Shown: positions 9,020 to 17,274 of the stretch, one piece after another | Position numbering within the stretch: the first letter of the stretch is position 1 | Layout: the number at the start of each line of letters is the position of its first letter | DNA from: Dyella mobilis | GTDB taxonomy: Bacteria > Pseudomonadota > Gammaproteobacteria > Xanthomonadales > Rhodanobacteraceae | Assembly: GCF_016904945.1 (NCBI RefSeq) | Contig: NZ_JADIKF010000038.1 | Span: 292,241 to 356,240, forward strand | Reading direction: 5' to 3' | DNA: 64,000 bases | Notes under the pieces: model-generated | What the model was told of the DNA's origin: nothing | The model's database searches: none | Seen by the model: the letters and a program-made list of their open reading frames with translations, nothing else | Program-made: the position numbers and the translations under genes

Positions 9020-10072
9020 TTATTTCAACGACAACGCGCTTTCCCACTGCACCTGGGCCGTTGCTTCGGCGCCGCGCCACCAGCGCTCGCCGGCATGCGG
9101 CGCGGCCAGATCCAGGCGCTCGCCCATGCGCGGCGTGGCCAGGGGAATGCGCCGTTCCGTGGTCAGCGCCAGCACGCGCTCGAATGGCTCCTGCCAGGTA
9201 TGCATGGCCAAATCGAAGGTGCCGTTGTGTACCGGCATCAACCAGCGCCCGCGCAGGTCGACGTGCGCCTGCACGGTCTGCTCCGGCTGCATGTGCACGT
9301 AGGGCCATTGCGCGTCGTAGGCGCCGGTTTCCAGCAAGGTGACGTCGAACGGCCCGAGCCGTTCGCCGATCGCCTTGAAGCCGTCGAAATAGCCGGTATC
9401 GCCGCTGAAGAACACGCGCAGGTCGTCGTCGACGATGACCCACGACGCCCACAATGTCTGGTTGCCGTCGAACGGCGTGCGGCCGGAGAAGTGCTGCGCC
9501 GGTGTGGCGGTCAGCTGCAGGCCGTCCACTTCGGCGCCCTGCCACCAGTCGAACTGGCGCACCTTGGATGCGTCCACGCCCCATTCGATCAGGCGATCGC
9601 CCACGCCCAGCGGGGTGAGGAACAGGTCGGCGCGTTTGGCGAGGTAGCCGATGGTGTCGCGATCGAGATGGTCGTAGTGATCGTGGGAAAGGATCACGCC
9701 GCGGATCGGCGGCAGATCCTCCAGGGCGATCGGCGGCTGGTGGAAACGCTTCGGGCCCATCCAGCGGAACGGCGAGGCGCGCTCGGCGAACACCGGATCG
9801 GTCAGCCAGTAGGCCCCGCGCAGCTTGAGCAGCATGGTCGAGTGGCCGAGCCGGAACAGGCTGCGATCCGGCGCCGCGTCCAGTTGCGCACGCGTGATGG
9901 CCTGCACCGGCACCGGGTTGGCCGGGCGGGTGTTCGCGGGCTTGCGGAACAGCGCGTTCCAGATGATGCCCAGGGTTTTGCCGAAGCCCTGCACCGGAGG
10001 CGCCACGGGATTGCGGAACCGCTCGCCCTGGCGTTGCGGGGAGGCCTGGTAGGGATCGATCCGGGAAGACAT
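9020..10072 (-). CDS. Metallo-beta-lactamase-fold hydrolase (UlaG / NAPE-PLD-like)
   Basis: 350 residues from ATG 10072 with GGAG 6 bases upstream. Metal-site motifs are complete: GHSTMLLKL, SHDHYDHLD, PAQHFSGR, FSGDTGYFDGF and PVHNGTFDLA. This set is typical of the UlaG/N-acyl-phosphatidylethanolamine-hydrolase branch, which uses two divalent metals to cleave phosphodiesters or lactones. No clear signal peptide is present. It diverges from a TetR-family gene, and a 41-bp palindrome fills the space between them, so the TetR protein very likely controls this enzyme. Substrate is unknown. Confidence 0.88.
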   Translation of the reverse strand: MSSRIDPYQASPQRQGERFRNPVAPPVQGFGKTLGIIWNALFRKPANTRPANPVPVQAITRAQLDAAPDRSLFRLGHSTMLLKLRGAYWLTDPVFAERASPFRWMGPKRFHQPPIALEDLPPIRGVILSHDHYDHLDRDTIGYLAKRADLFLTPLGVGDRLIEWGVDASKVRQFDWWQGAEVDGLQLTATPAQHFSGRTPFDGNQTLWASWVIVDDDLRVFFSGDTGYFDGFKAIGERLGPFDVTLLETGAYDAQWPYVHMQPEQTVQAHVDLRGRWLMPVHNGTFDLAMHTWQEPFERVLALTTERRIPLATPRMGERLDLAAPHAGERWWRGAEATAQVQWESALSLK

Positions 10073-10090
10073 GGCTGGCTCCAAGGGGAG

Positions 10091-10131
10091 TGTCGGATAA
10101 ATACACTACACAGTGTAGTTTATTTCCGACA
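10091..10131. promoter_or_regulatory. Large palindrome, probable TetR operator
   Basis: The core ACTACAC-A-GTGTAGT (10105-10119) is a perfect 7+1+7 palindrome. Symmetry resumes outward as AAATA/TATTT and then TGTCGGA (10091-10097)/TCCGACA (10125-10131), offset by one base. The whole 41 bp lies between the divergent hydrolase and TetR genes and overlaps the likely -35 of the TetR promoter, the classic autoregulated layout. Binding is inferred from position and symmetry. Confidence 0.7.
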
Positions 10132-10155
10132 AAAGTAAACCCGTCGGTGTAAAAT
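10126..10155 (+). promoter_or_regulatory. Candidate promoter for the TetR gene, possibly leaderless
   Basis: TAAAAT (10150-10155) reads as a -10 box and CCGACA (10126-10131) as a weak -35 with an 18-base spacer. The start ATG is at 10162, seven bases after the -10. Transcription would begin at or next to the ATG, and no proper ribosome site is visible. A leaderless mRNA is inferred. Confidence 0.45.
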
Positions 10156-10161
10156 AGGGTC

Positions 10162-10779
10162 ATGCCCCTCCAGCCAAACCCTCCCCAGCGCCTGACCGAG
10201 CGCAAGCGCTGCGCGATCATCGAGGCGGCCATCGACGAATTCCGCACGGCCGGCTACGAAGCCACCAGCATGGATCGGATCGCCGCGCGCGCTGGCGCCT
10301 CCAAGCGCACTGTCTATAACCATTTCCCCGGCAAGGAAGCCTTGTTCGCCGAGATCCTCCATCAACTGTGGAGCACCGCCGTGGGAGGCGAGGCGCTGGC
10401 CTATCGCGCCGAACGCCCCCTGCGCGACCAGCTGCTGGAACTGGTCGCGCAGAAATTGCGCCTGTTGAACGACGAGGCTTTCGTGTCGCTGGCCCGCGTG
10501 GCGATCGCCGCCGGCATCCATTCGCCGGAGCGCGCCCGCGACATGGTCGCCCGCATGAGCGAACGCGAAGAAGGCCTGACGACGTGGATACGCGCCGCCG
10601 CCGTCGCGGGGCGATTGAAGGTGCAAGATCCGCTGTTCGCATCGCACCAACTGCAAGGACTGATCAAGGGTTTTGCGTTCTGGCCGCAAATCACGCTGGC
10701 ACTGCCGCCGCTGGATCCGGCCGAACAAAAACAGGTGGCCGAGTCGGCGGTGGACATGTTCCTCGCTTATTACACTTAA
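10162..10779 (+). CDS. TetR/AcrR-family transcriptional regulator
   Basis: 205 residues. The N-terminal helix-turn-helix spans about residues 15-60 (AIIEAAIDEFRTAGYEATSM, then DRIAARAGASKRTVYNHF), a textbook TetR domain. The C-terminal ligand domain resembles the AefR-like group (TetR_C_7 type). It diverges from the metallo-hydrolase gene across a large palindrome, so it probably represses that gene and itself and is released by a small molecule, perhaps the enzyme's substrate. The start lies so close to the -10 box that translation may be leaderless. Confidence 0.92.
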   Translation: MPLQPNPPQRLTERKRCAIIEAAIDEFRTAGYEATSMDRIAARAGASKRTVYNHFPGKEALFAEILHQLWSTAVGGEALAYRAERPLRDQLLELVAQKLRLLNDEAFVSLARVAIAAGIHSPERARDMVARMSEREEGLTTWIRAAAVAGRLKVQDPLFASHQLQGLIKGFAFWPQITLALPPLDPAEQKQVAESAVDMFLAYYT

Positions 10780-10818
10780 GGACTGTCAGCCCTAGTCCGC
10801 CTAAACAGGATATTCCCC

Positions 10819-11010
10819 ATGCAGAAGCTTCCACCCAACGGTTTGCCGCGCTACCGCATATTGACCGGCAAGGACGACGACGCTTTCTGCCATCGCGTTT
10901 CCGAAGCGCTGGATCTGGGCTATCAGCTGTATGGATCGCCGGCGGCCACCTTCAACGGCGAACACGTGGTGGTGGCGCAAGCCATCCTGTGGCCCGAATC
11001 GCGCGCCTGA
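10819..11010 (+). CDS. DUF1737-like small protein
   Basis: 63 residues, cytoplasmic. The pattern PRYRILTGKDDDAFCHRVSE and LGYQLYGSPAATFNGE fits the DUF1737 family (about 50-60 residues, no known function). ATG 10819 has AGGA nine bases upstream. It follows the TetR gene on the same strand after 39 bp and is closed by a strong terminator, so it may be cotranscribed with it. No function should be assigned. Confidence 0.75.
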   Translation: MQKLPPNGLPRYRILTGKDDDAFCHRVSEALDLGYQLYGSPAATFNGEHVVVAQAILWPESRA

Positions 11011-11027
11011 ATCGCTCGCCGCAAAGT

Positions 11028-11058
11028 AAAGAGGCCTGCATGGGCAGGCCTCTTTTTT
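11028..11058 (+). terminator. Intrinsic terminator after the DUF1737 gene
   Basis: GAGGCCTGC (11031-11039), a 4-base loop and GCAGGCCTC (11044-11052) form a perfect stem preceded by AAA and followed by six T residues. Confidence 0.93.
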
Positions 11059-11078
11059 CGACATCGGTGCGCTGACGA

Positions 11079-11474
11079 TCAATGCTCGCTATTGCCGCGC
11101 CCGTCGCGCCTTTCATTGCCCTGGAAGCGATAGCCCGGGTGGGCAGTGGGCCGCTCGCCACGCTGCGGCAGCGGGCCGCGGTAACCGCTGCGCACGTCGT
11201 AACGATTGTCGACGTAGCCGTGGAAACCCGAAGGACCGCGATACCACGGCCCCACGCCGATAAACACGCCGCCGGCAAACCATTCCGGCCCGTAGTAGCC
11301 ATAGGGCGCGCAGCTATACGGCGCGAAATCGTAGTAGCCATACGGGCATTCCGGCGCCGGGCCTACCGCCATGCCCACCTGCGGCCCAGGTCCCTCCGGC
11401 TCCACCGGCACAACACACGCTGTCAGTAACAAGGTGGCAACGGCGATCAATCCAGCATTCGCTACGGTCTTCAC
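11079..11474 (-). CDS. Small lipoprotein, Tyr/Gly/Pro-rich
   Basis: 131 residues. GTG 11474 follows a strong GGAGGTGA site. The signal peptide ends in a lipobox, LLLTAC (lipidated Cys about residue 20), so this is a lipoprotein. The mature part is rich in Tyr, Gly and Pro (CPYGYYDFAPYSCAPYGYYG) with two further Cys. A polar, Arg/Gly-rich tail ends GNSEH. Such tyrosine-glycine lipoproteins are common and uncharacterised in Xanthomonadales. It converges on the DUF1737 gene. Function unknown. Confidence 0.8.
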   Translation of the reverse strand: MKTVANAGLIAVATLLLTACVVPVEPEGPGPQVGMAVGPAPECPYGYYDFAPYSCAPYGYYGPEWFAGGVFIGVGPWYRGPSGFHGYVDNRYDVRSGYRGPLPQRGERPTAHPGYRFQGNERRDGRGNSEH

Positions 11475-11573
11475 AGGTCACCTCCGGCTGATGGAAGGAG
11501 TGACGCCATAGTCCGCCGGCCCAGCTGAAATAGCAGTAACCGGCGAACGCCCGGTTTAAGCGCGGTTAGGTGG

Positions 11574-12317
11574 CTATGCCAAGGTTTCGGCAAACAACCT
11601 GGCCAACGCCTGCGAGTGACGCTCGGCACCCTGCGCGTTGTACGCCGGGTGATCCGGCACGGCGTAGCCATGCCGCGCGCCCGCATAGATCTCGACGTGA
11701 TGATCCACGCCGGCCTCGCTCAAGGCCGCTTCGAGTTCGGCCTTCTGCTCGAGGGTGAAACCCGCATCCTCGTCCGCACCGCCCACATACACGCGCCCGG
11801 CGATGCCTTTGACGAAACGGTGAGGGCTATCCGGTTGATCGGTCACCAGGCCGCCGGCATGGAAGGCCGCGATGGCGCAGAGGTGATCCGGATAGGCGCC
11901 GGCAACCGTCAGCGCCAGCTTGCCGCCCATGCAATAGCCGGTCGTGCCGAGGCGATCCTTGAGGACCTCCGGCCGCGAGGCGAGAAAGGCGAGGAAAGCC
12001 TGTCCGTCGGACACCGTGACGTCGCGATCGAGGCTGCGCACCAGTTTCATCATGTTTTCCTTCGCCTCGGGATCGGCGAAGACCTGGGCCGGCACCATTT
12101 CCGCGTAGGGGCCGTGGCGGTAATAAAGGTCCGGCAGCAGCACGGTATAACCATGGTCGGCCAGGCGTTGCGCCATCTCCGTCATGGTCGGGCGAATACC
12201 CGGGGCATCCATGTAGAAGATCACCCCCGGCCAGGGCCCTGCGCCTTCCTTGGGTGTGAACAGCGACGCCGGGCAATGGCCATCGCGGGTTGCAATGCTG
12301 ACTTGGATCTGGGACAT
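11574..12317 (-). CDS. Dienelactone hydrolase family protein
   Basis: 247 residues from ATG 12317. The nucleophile is a cysteine in GYCMGGK (about C129), as in true dienelactone hydrolases rather than Ser. The likely Asp is near 182-184 (GGADED) and the His near 216 (ARHGYAVPDHPAY). There is no signal peptide. The family hydrolyses dienelactones or related esters in aromatic catabolism, but many members have other substrates and no aromatic pathway genes are adjacent. It diverges from the beta-mannosidase gene. The frame stays open far upstream (to 14555), antisense to that gene; the start is set by the MSQIQVSIATRDG N-terminus. Confidence 0.88.
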   Translation of the reverse strand: MSQIQVSIATRDGHCPASLFTPKEGAGPWPGVIFYMDAPGIRPTMTEMAQRLADHGYTVLLPDLYYRHGPYAEMVPAQVFADPEAKENMMKLVRSLDRDVTVSDGQAFLAFLASRPEVLKDRLGTTGYCMGGKLALTVAGAYPDHLCAIAAFHAGGLVTDQPDSPHRFVKGIAGRVYVGGADEDAGFTLEQKAELEAALSEAGVDHHVEIYAGARHGYAVPDHPAYNAQGAERHSQALARLFAETLA

Positions 12318-12478
12318 GAGCCCTCGTCTCCCGAAGCAGGTGAATAACCGGTCCGCACCGTAGAGGAGCGACGCCTCGGGTACAAGGCCGACGATGATGG
12401 CCCGCGCGCGGAGCAAACTTCGGGCTATTGCGCTGCGGCATGCGCGGCACCTGCCGCAACTGTTAGTGTCGCTCGATA

Positions 12479-12490
12479 TAGATCGATCTA
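12479..12490. promoter_or_regulatory. Palindrome upstream of the beta-mannosidase gene
   Basis: TAGATCGATCTA is a perfect 12-bp palindrome 88 bp before the GH2 start. Its core GATCGATC occurs again at 12500-12507, 19 bp further on. The repeated core suggests paired operator sites for a regulator of the mannosidase genes. Regulator unknown; no regulator gene is next to it. Confidence 0.4.
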
Positions 12491-12578
12491 AATTAGACGG
12501 ATCGATCGCCAGGGGCATCGCGGCTCTGTCTGCCGCGGTCGATGCAACGATCCATCCCATCTCACGTGGCGAAGCAAG

Positions 12579-15251
12579 ATGCTTGAACGAATCAGGTTGT
12601 CCGCAAAACGCGCGGCCTCGCGCCCGCTGAAACTCGCGGCCATCGCCTCGCTGCTGCCGCTGGCGTTGAGCGTGGCGCATGCGCAAACCACCACGCAGTC
12701 GCTCGACAGCGGCTGGCGCTTCCGCCTCGCCGAAGGCGACAGCCACGCCAAGCAACACGCTGCCGCCGCGCAATGGCATGCCGCCAGCGTACCTGGCACC
12801 GTGCAGACCGACCTGATGGCGGCCAAGCTGCTGCCCGATCCGTTCTATCGCGACAACGAAGCGAAGGTGCAATGGGTCGGCCTGTCCAACTGGCAATACC
12901 AGACCAGCTTCAATGTCGATGCGGCCACCTTGCAGCGCGGCCACGTGGACCTGGTGTTCGACGGCCTGGACACGTTCGCCGACGTGTACCTCAACGGCAC
13001 CAAGCTCACTTCTGCCGACAACATGTTCCGCCGCTGGCGGATGCCGGTGAAAGGCGTATTGCACGAAGGCAAGAACACACTGGAAGTGCGCCTGTACTCG
13101 CCGATAGAAAAGCTGCAACCCTGGCTGCTCAAGCAGCCTTATGCCTTGCCCGGCGAATTCGACTCGGCCTTCGGCGACGAACCCAAGGGCAAGCAGACCG
13201 CCAATTACGTGCGCAAGGCCGCTTATCAGTACGGCTGGGACTGGGGTCCGCGCATCGTTACCGAAGGCATCTGGCAGAACGTGCACCTGGACAGCTGGAA
13301 CGCGCTGCGCGTCGACGACTTCCACGTCGCGCAGACCTATCTCGGCGACGAGGCCGCGCAGATCGCCGCGCAACTGCAGGTGGACGCCGACACCAGCAAG
13401 ACCGTCCACGTCAGCGTGGATGCGACCGGCCCGGACGGGCAGATCGCCGCGCACGTCGAGCAGGATGTCACCGTCGACCCGGGCAGCAATGCGATCAGCC
13501 TGCCGCTGCGCATCGTGCATCCAAAGCGCTGGTATCCGGCCGGCTACGGTGCGCAGGACACGTATACCGTCAAGGCGAGCATCCGCGACGGCAACGCCCA
13601 GTTGTACAGCGCGCAACACGCCATCGGCCTGCGCACCGTCGAGCTGCGCCGCGAAAAGGACGCCTGGGGCAAGAGCTTCGCCTTCGTGATCAACGGCATT
13701 CCGGTGTTCGCCAAGGGCGCCGACGTGATTCCGTTCGACAGCTTCCCGCCGCGCACCACCGATGCGCAGATGCAGCGCGTGCTGCAATCGGCGCGCGATG
13801 CCAACATGAACATGCTGCGCCTGTGGGGCGGCGGCTACTACTTCCCCGACGCGTTCTACGAAATGGCCGACCGGATGGGCCTGATGGTCTGGCAGGATTT
13901 CATGTTCGGCGGCGCCATTCCGCCCGACGACGTCGCCTTCGTCGAAAACACCCGGCAAGAGGCCATCGAGCAGGTCAAGCGCCTGCGCGACCATCCGAGC
14001 ATCGTCCTGTGGTGCGGCAACAACGAAGTGGAAACCGGTTGGGATTCCTGGCCGGATCGCCTTGCCTTGAAGAAGAGCGTCACGCCTGAGCAGCGCGACG
14101 CCATCGTCACCGGCATGGTGAAACTGTTCGACAACGTGCTGCGCAACGTCGTCACGCAATACGACAACGACGTGCCTTATTGGGCCAGCACACCGAGCAC
14201 CGACTACGAAGGTCCGGCCAATGTGCTGGACAACGGCGACTACCACTACTGGAACGTGTGGTCCGGCGAAGCCAAGCCGGTAGAGGAATATCTCAACATC
14301 ACGCCGCGCTTCCAGTCCGAATACGGCCTGCAGTCGTTCCCCGACATGCGCACCATCGATGCCTTCACCCTGCCGGGCGACCGCCAGGCCGAGTCGCCGG
14401 TGATGCGCGCGCACCAGAAATTCGACAGCGGCAACGGCAACAAGCGCCTGATGCTGTACATCACGCGCAGCTACGGCGATCCGAAGGACTTCCCCTCGTT
14501 CGTCTACCTCAGCCAGGTGATGCAGGCGCACGGCATCCAGCTTGCCGCCGAACACCTGCGCGCCTCACGTCCGCAGGCGATGGGCTCGCTGTACTGGCAG
14601 CTCAACGACGTGTGGCCCGGCGCCACCTGGGCCAGCATCGATGTCTACGGTCGGTGGAAGGCGCTGCAATTCCACGCACGCCGCTTTTATGCGCCCTTGC
14701 TGATCGCCGCGCTGCGTAACCAAGGGCAGACAACGGTGTCTCTGGTTTCCGATCGTACCTCCGCCGCCCATCTGCGCTGGCGCATGCGCGTGATGGATTT
14801 CAGCGGCAAGACGCTCAGCCAGCACGAAGAAGACGCCAGCGTACCGGCTTTGAGCAGCCGCAAGGTGGCGACGTATTCGGATGCGCAATTGCTCAACGGC
14901 GCCGACCCGCGCGCCAGCTTCGCCGTCTTCGAATTGCTGGACGGCAACCAGGTCGTGTCGCGCAATCTGGTGTTTTTCGACGAAGCCAAGAACCTCGCCC
15001 TGCCCTCCCCGCACATCCAGGCCACGCTCGCCCCTGGCAACGACGGTTACACACTGACGTTGAGTAGCGATCAGCTCGCACGCGACGTGTGGGTATCCTT
15101 CGGCGATCACGATGCGGAGCTGTCGGATAACGCCTTCGACCTGCTGCCGGGCCAGAGTGTCACCTTGACCGTGCACAGCAAGCTTGCGCTCGACGCGTTA
15201 CAGCACGCCCTGCAAATACAGAATCTTGCCGCGGTGATGGCCGGGCATTGA
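12579..15251 (+). CDS. GH2 beta-mannosidase, exported
   Basis: 890 residues with an N-terminal signal peptide (hydrophobic stretch LAAIASLLPLALSVAHA). It then follows the GH2 beta-mannosidase plan: sugar-binding domain (~40-210, with DGLDTFADVYLNGTKL), immunoglobulin-like domain, TIM barrel and C-terminal sandwich domains. The acid/base Glu is in WCGNNEVETGW and the nucleophile Glu in QSEYGLQSFP. It removes terminal beta-1,4-mannose, as in the core of N-glycans or mannan oligomers. The GH125 gene follows after 51 bp on the same strand, so the two form an operon. No transporter or regulator is adjacent. Very secure at family level. Confidence 0.94.
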   Translation: MLERIRLSAKRAASRPLKLAAIASLLPLALSVAHAQTTTQSLDSGWRFRLAEGDSHAKQHAAAAQWHAASVPGTVQTDLMAAKLLPDPFYRDNEAKVQWVGLSNWQYQTSFNVDAATLQRGHVDLVFDGLDTFADVYLNGTKLTSADNMFRRWRMPVKGVLHEGKNTLEVRLYSPIEKLQPWLLKQPYALPGEFDSAFGDEPKGKQTANYVRKAAYQYGWDWGPRIVTEGIWQNVHLDSWNALRVDDFHVAQTYLGDEAAQIAAQLQVDADTSKTVHVSVDATGPDGQIAAHVEQDVTVDPGSNAISLPLRIVHPKRWYPAGYGAQDTYTVKASIRDGNAQLYSAQHAIGLRTVELRREKDAWGKSFAFVINGIPVFAKGADVIPFDSFPPRTTDAQMQRVLQSARDANMNMLRLWGGGYYFPDAFYEMADRMGLMVWQDFMFGGAIPPDDVAFVENTRQEAIEQVKRLRDHPSIVLWCGNNEVETGWDSWPDRLALKKSVTPEQRDAIVTGMVKLFDNVLRNVVTQYDNDVPYWASTPSTDYEGPANVLDNGDYHYWNVWSGEAKPVEEYLNITPRFQSEYGLQSFPDMRTIDAFTLPGDRQAESPVMRAHQKFDSGNGNKRLMLYITRSYGDPKDFPSFVYLSQVMQAHGIQLAAEHLRASRPQAMGSLYWQLNDVWPGATWASIDVYGRWKALQFHARRFYAPLLIAALRNQGQTTVSLVSDRTSAAHLRWRMRVMDFSGKTLSQHEEDASVPALSSRKVATYSDAQLLNGADPRASFAVFELLDGNQVVSRNLVFFDEAKNLALPSPHIQATLAPGNDGYTLTLSSDQLARDVWVSFGDHDAELSDNAFDLLPGQSVTLTVHSKLALDALQHALQIQNLAAVMAGH

Positions 15252-15302
15252 ACACGCATCGCCCGCCTGCGCAGACCGACCGATCATTAGAGACGCTACG
15301 CC

Positions 15303-16751
15303 ATGCCGACACGCCGTGAATTCCTGAAGTGGTCCAGCCTCGCCGCCACGGCTGGTGTTGTCGGCGACGCGCTGCCGCAGCTCGCGCTGGCACAAGGCGC
15401 ACCGAACTACCTCAGCAAACGGCCGCCGCCGGCAAAACGTAAATTCGTCAGCCAGGCGGTGGAGCGCCAGCTCGCCAGCGTCAAGGCAGGCATTGGCGAT
15501 CCGAAGCTCGCCTGGATGTTCGAGAACTGCTATCCGAACACGCTCGATACCACGGTGGAGTTGGGCACACTCGACGGCAAGCCGGATACGTTTGTCATCA
15601 CCGGCGACATCGACGCGATGTGGCTGCGCGATTCCTCCGCGCAAGTGGTGCCGTATATCCCGCTGGCGAAAGGCGACCCAGCCTTGCAGCGACTGTTCCG
15701 CGGGCTGATCCGGCGCCAGGCACGCTGCATCCGTATCGATCCCTATGCCAATGCCTTCATGCCCGACCCGCGCGCGCAGCCGCTGAGCTGGGCGCGCCAC
15801 GACAAGACCGACATGAAGCCCGGCGTGGGCGAGCGCAAATGGGAAATCGATTCGCTGTGCTATCCGATCCGGCTGGCGCACGGCTACTGGCAAGCCACCG
15901 GCGATGCCGAGCCGTTCGACGATGATTGGCGAGCCGCCATGCATCGGGTGCTGCAAACCTTCCGCGAACAGCAGCGCAAGCATGGCCGCGGCCCGTATCA
16001 CTTCCAGCGTACGTCGCCGATCCCGACCGAAACGCAGATGCTGGAGGGCTACGGCAATCCGACCCGGCCCAACGGCATGATCCATTCGATGTTCCGGCCG
16101 TCCGACGATGCATGCATCTATCCGCTGTTCGTGCCCGCCAACCTGTTTGCAGTGCTCAGCCTGCGCCAGCTTGCGCAGATGAGCCGTGCGCTGCATCACG
16201 ACGAAGCTTTTGCTGGCGATTGCGAGGCGCTGGCCACCGAGGTGGAGCAAGCCGTCAATAAGGACGGACGCATGCGCGACGCCGATGGCCGCGAGTTCTG
16301 GGCCTACGAGATCGACGGCCTGGGCAACCAGCTCTTCATGGACGATGCCAACGTTCCCAGCCTGCTCGGCCTGCCCTACCTGGGTTGCTGCGAACGCAAC
16401 GATGCGCTCTATCAGAACACCCGCAACCGCGTGTGGAGCACGCACAATCCGTATTTCTTTCAGGGCCGCGCCGCCGAAGGCATCGGCGGCCCGCACGAGG
16501 GCCTGCGCATGATCTGGCCGATGTCGATCATGATCTATGCGCAGACCAGCAACGACCCCGCGCAGGTGCGCCAATGCCTGAAGTGGCTGCGCGACACCGA
16601 CGCCGGCACCGGCTTCATGCACGAAGCCTTCGACCAGGACGACCCCTCGCACTTCACCCGTAGCTGGTTCGCCTGGGCCAATACCCTGTTCGGTGAATTG
16701 ATCGTGGACGTGCAGCAGGGATATCCCGGGATGCTGCGCGACAAGCTCTGA
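15303..16751 (+). CDS. GH125 exo-alpha-1,6-mannosidase, Tat-exported
   Basis: 482 residues. The N-terminus MPTRREFLKWSSLAATAG carries a twin-arginine motif followed by a hydrophobic stretch, so a folded enzyme is exported by Tat. The body is the (alpha/alpha)6 GH125 family, with diagnostic stretches such as DAMWLRDSSAQV, YANAFMPDP, EIDSLCYPIRLA, FMDDANVPSLLGLPYLG and GPHEGLRMIWPMSI. Members cleave non-reducing alpha-1,6-mannose with inversion. Paired with the preceding GH2 beta-mannosidase, it suggests breakdown of branched mannose glycans. GH92, which trims alpha-1,2/1,3 linkages, is encoded at 30.2 kb. Confidence 0.93.
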   Translation: MPTRREFLKWSSLAATAGVVGDALPQLALAQGAPNYLSKRPPPAKRKFVSQAVERQLASVKAGIGDPKLAWMFENCYPNTLDTTVELGTLDGKPDTFVITGDIDAMWLRDSSAQVVPYIPLAKGDPALQRLFRGLIRRQARCIRIDPYANAFMPDPRAQPLSWARHDKTDMKPGVGERKWEIDSLCYPIRLAHGYWQATGDAEPFDDDWRAAMHRVLQTFREQQRKHGRGPYHFQRTSPIPTETQMLEGYGNPTRPNGMIHSMFRPSDDACIYPLFVPANLFAVLSLRQLAQMSRALHHDEAFAGDCEALATEVEQAVNKDGRMRDADGREFWAYEIDGLGNQLFMDDANVPSLLGLPYLGCCERNDALYQNTRNRVWSTHNPYFFQGRAAEGIGGPHEGLRMIWPMSIMIYAQTSNDPAQVRQCLKWLRDTDAGTGFMHEAFDQDDPSHFTRSWFAWANTLFGELIVDVQQGYPGMLRDKL

Positions 16752-16793
16752 TCGGCGGAGCAAACTATCCGGCGGCTACCCGGAGGCTCCGTC

Positions 16794-17261
16794 ATGAGCG
16801 AATCGCCGCATCCCGATGCAAAAGTGCTGTTTCGCGTTCCCGCAGAGGATGGTTCGGCGCAGGTGGAAACGCTCTGGGCCACCAGCCTCGGCAACGACCA
16901 CTATCGGCTCGACAACTCGCCTTTCTTCGCCTACTCGGTATCGTGGCAGGACGTGGTCTATGCGCCGTTTGACGCCGGCGAACAATACCCGACGTTCAAA
17001 CACGTGGTGTCGAAATCAGGCAATCGCACACTGCGGGTATTGCTGTCCGCCCCCGCCGACGAGGGTACGTGTGATCCGATTCTCGATGCCCTGGTCTCGC
17101 TGGGATGCAGCTTCGAAGGCGCCAATCGAAAATATATTTCCGTCAACGTGCCGGCCGGCGTGGATCTTCAACGCGTACGCGGTTATCTCATCGAAGCCGG
17201 TGCAACGTGGGAGCACGCGGACCCCACCTACGATGAGTTTCACGCCAACCACGCGTCCTGA
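16794..17261 (+). CDS. DUF4265-like protein
   Basis: 155 residues, soluble, no signal. Stretches such as KVLFRVPAEDG, VETLWATSLGNDHYRLDNSP and FFAYSVSWQDVVYA match the DUF4265 family of unknown function, often found with contact-dependent or immunity-type genes but also alone. It follows the GH125 gene by 42 bp. It is probably not part of the glycan pathway by function, and no toxin gene is adjacent here. Confidence 0.75.
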   Translation: MSESPHPDAKVLFRVPAEDGSAQVETLWATSLGNDHYRLDNSPFFAYSVSWQDVVYAPFDAGEQYPTFKHVVSKSGNRTLRVLLSAPADEGTCDPILDALVSLGCSFEGANRKYISVNVPAGVDLQRVRGYLIEAGATWEHADPTYDEFHANHAS

Positions 17262-17274
17262 TGCCAGTGCCTGG

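Noticed and set aside
12318..14555. Long open frame on the minus strand continuing upstream of the dienelactone hydrolase
   Set aside because: It is antisense to the GH2 gene, His/Val/Gly-biased as expected for the complement of a high-GC gene, and the real start is MSQIQ at 12317.
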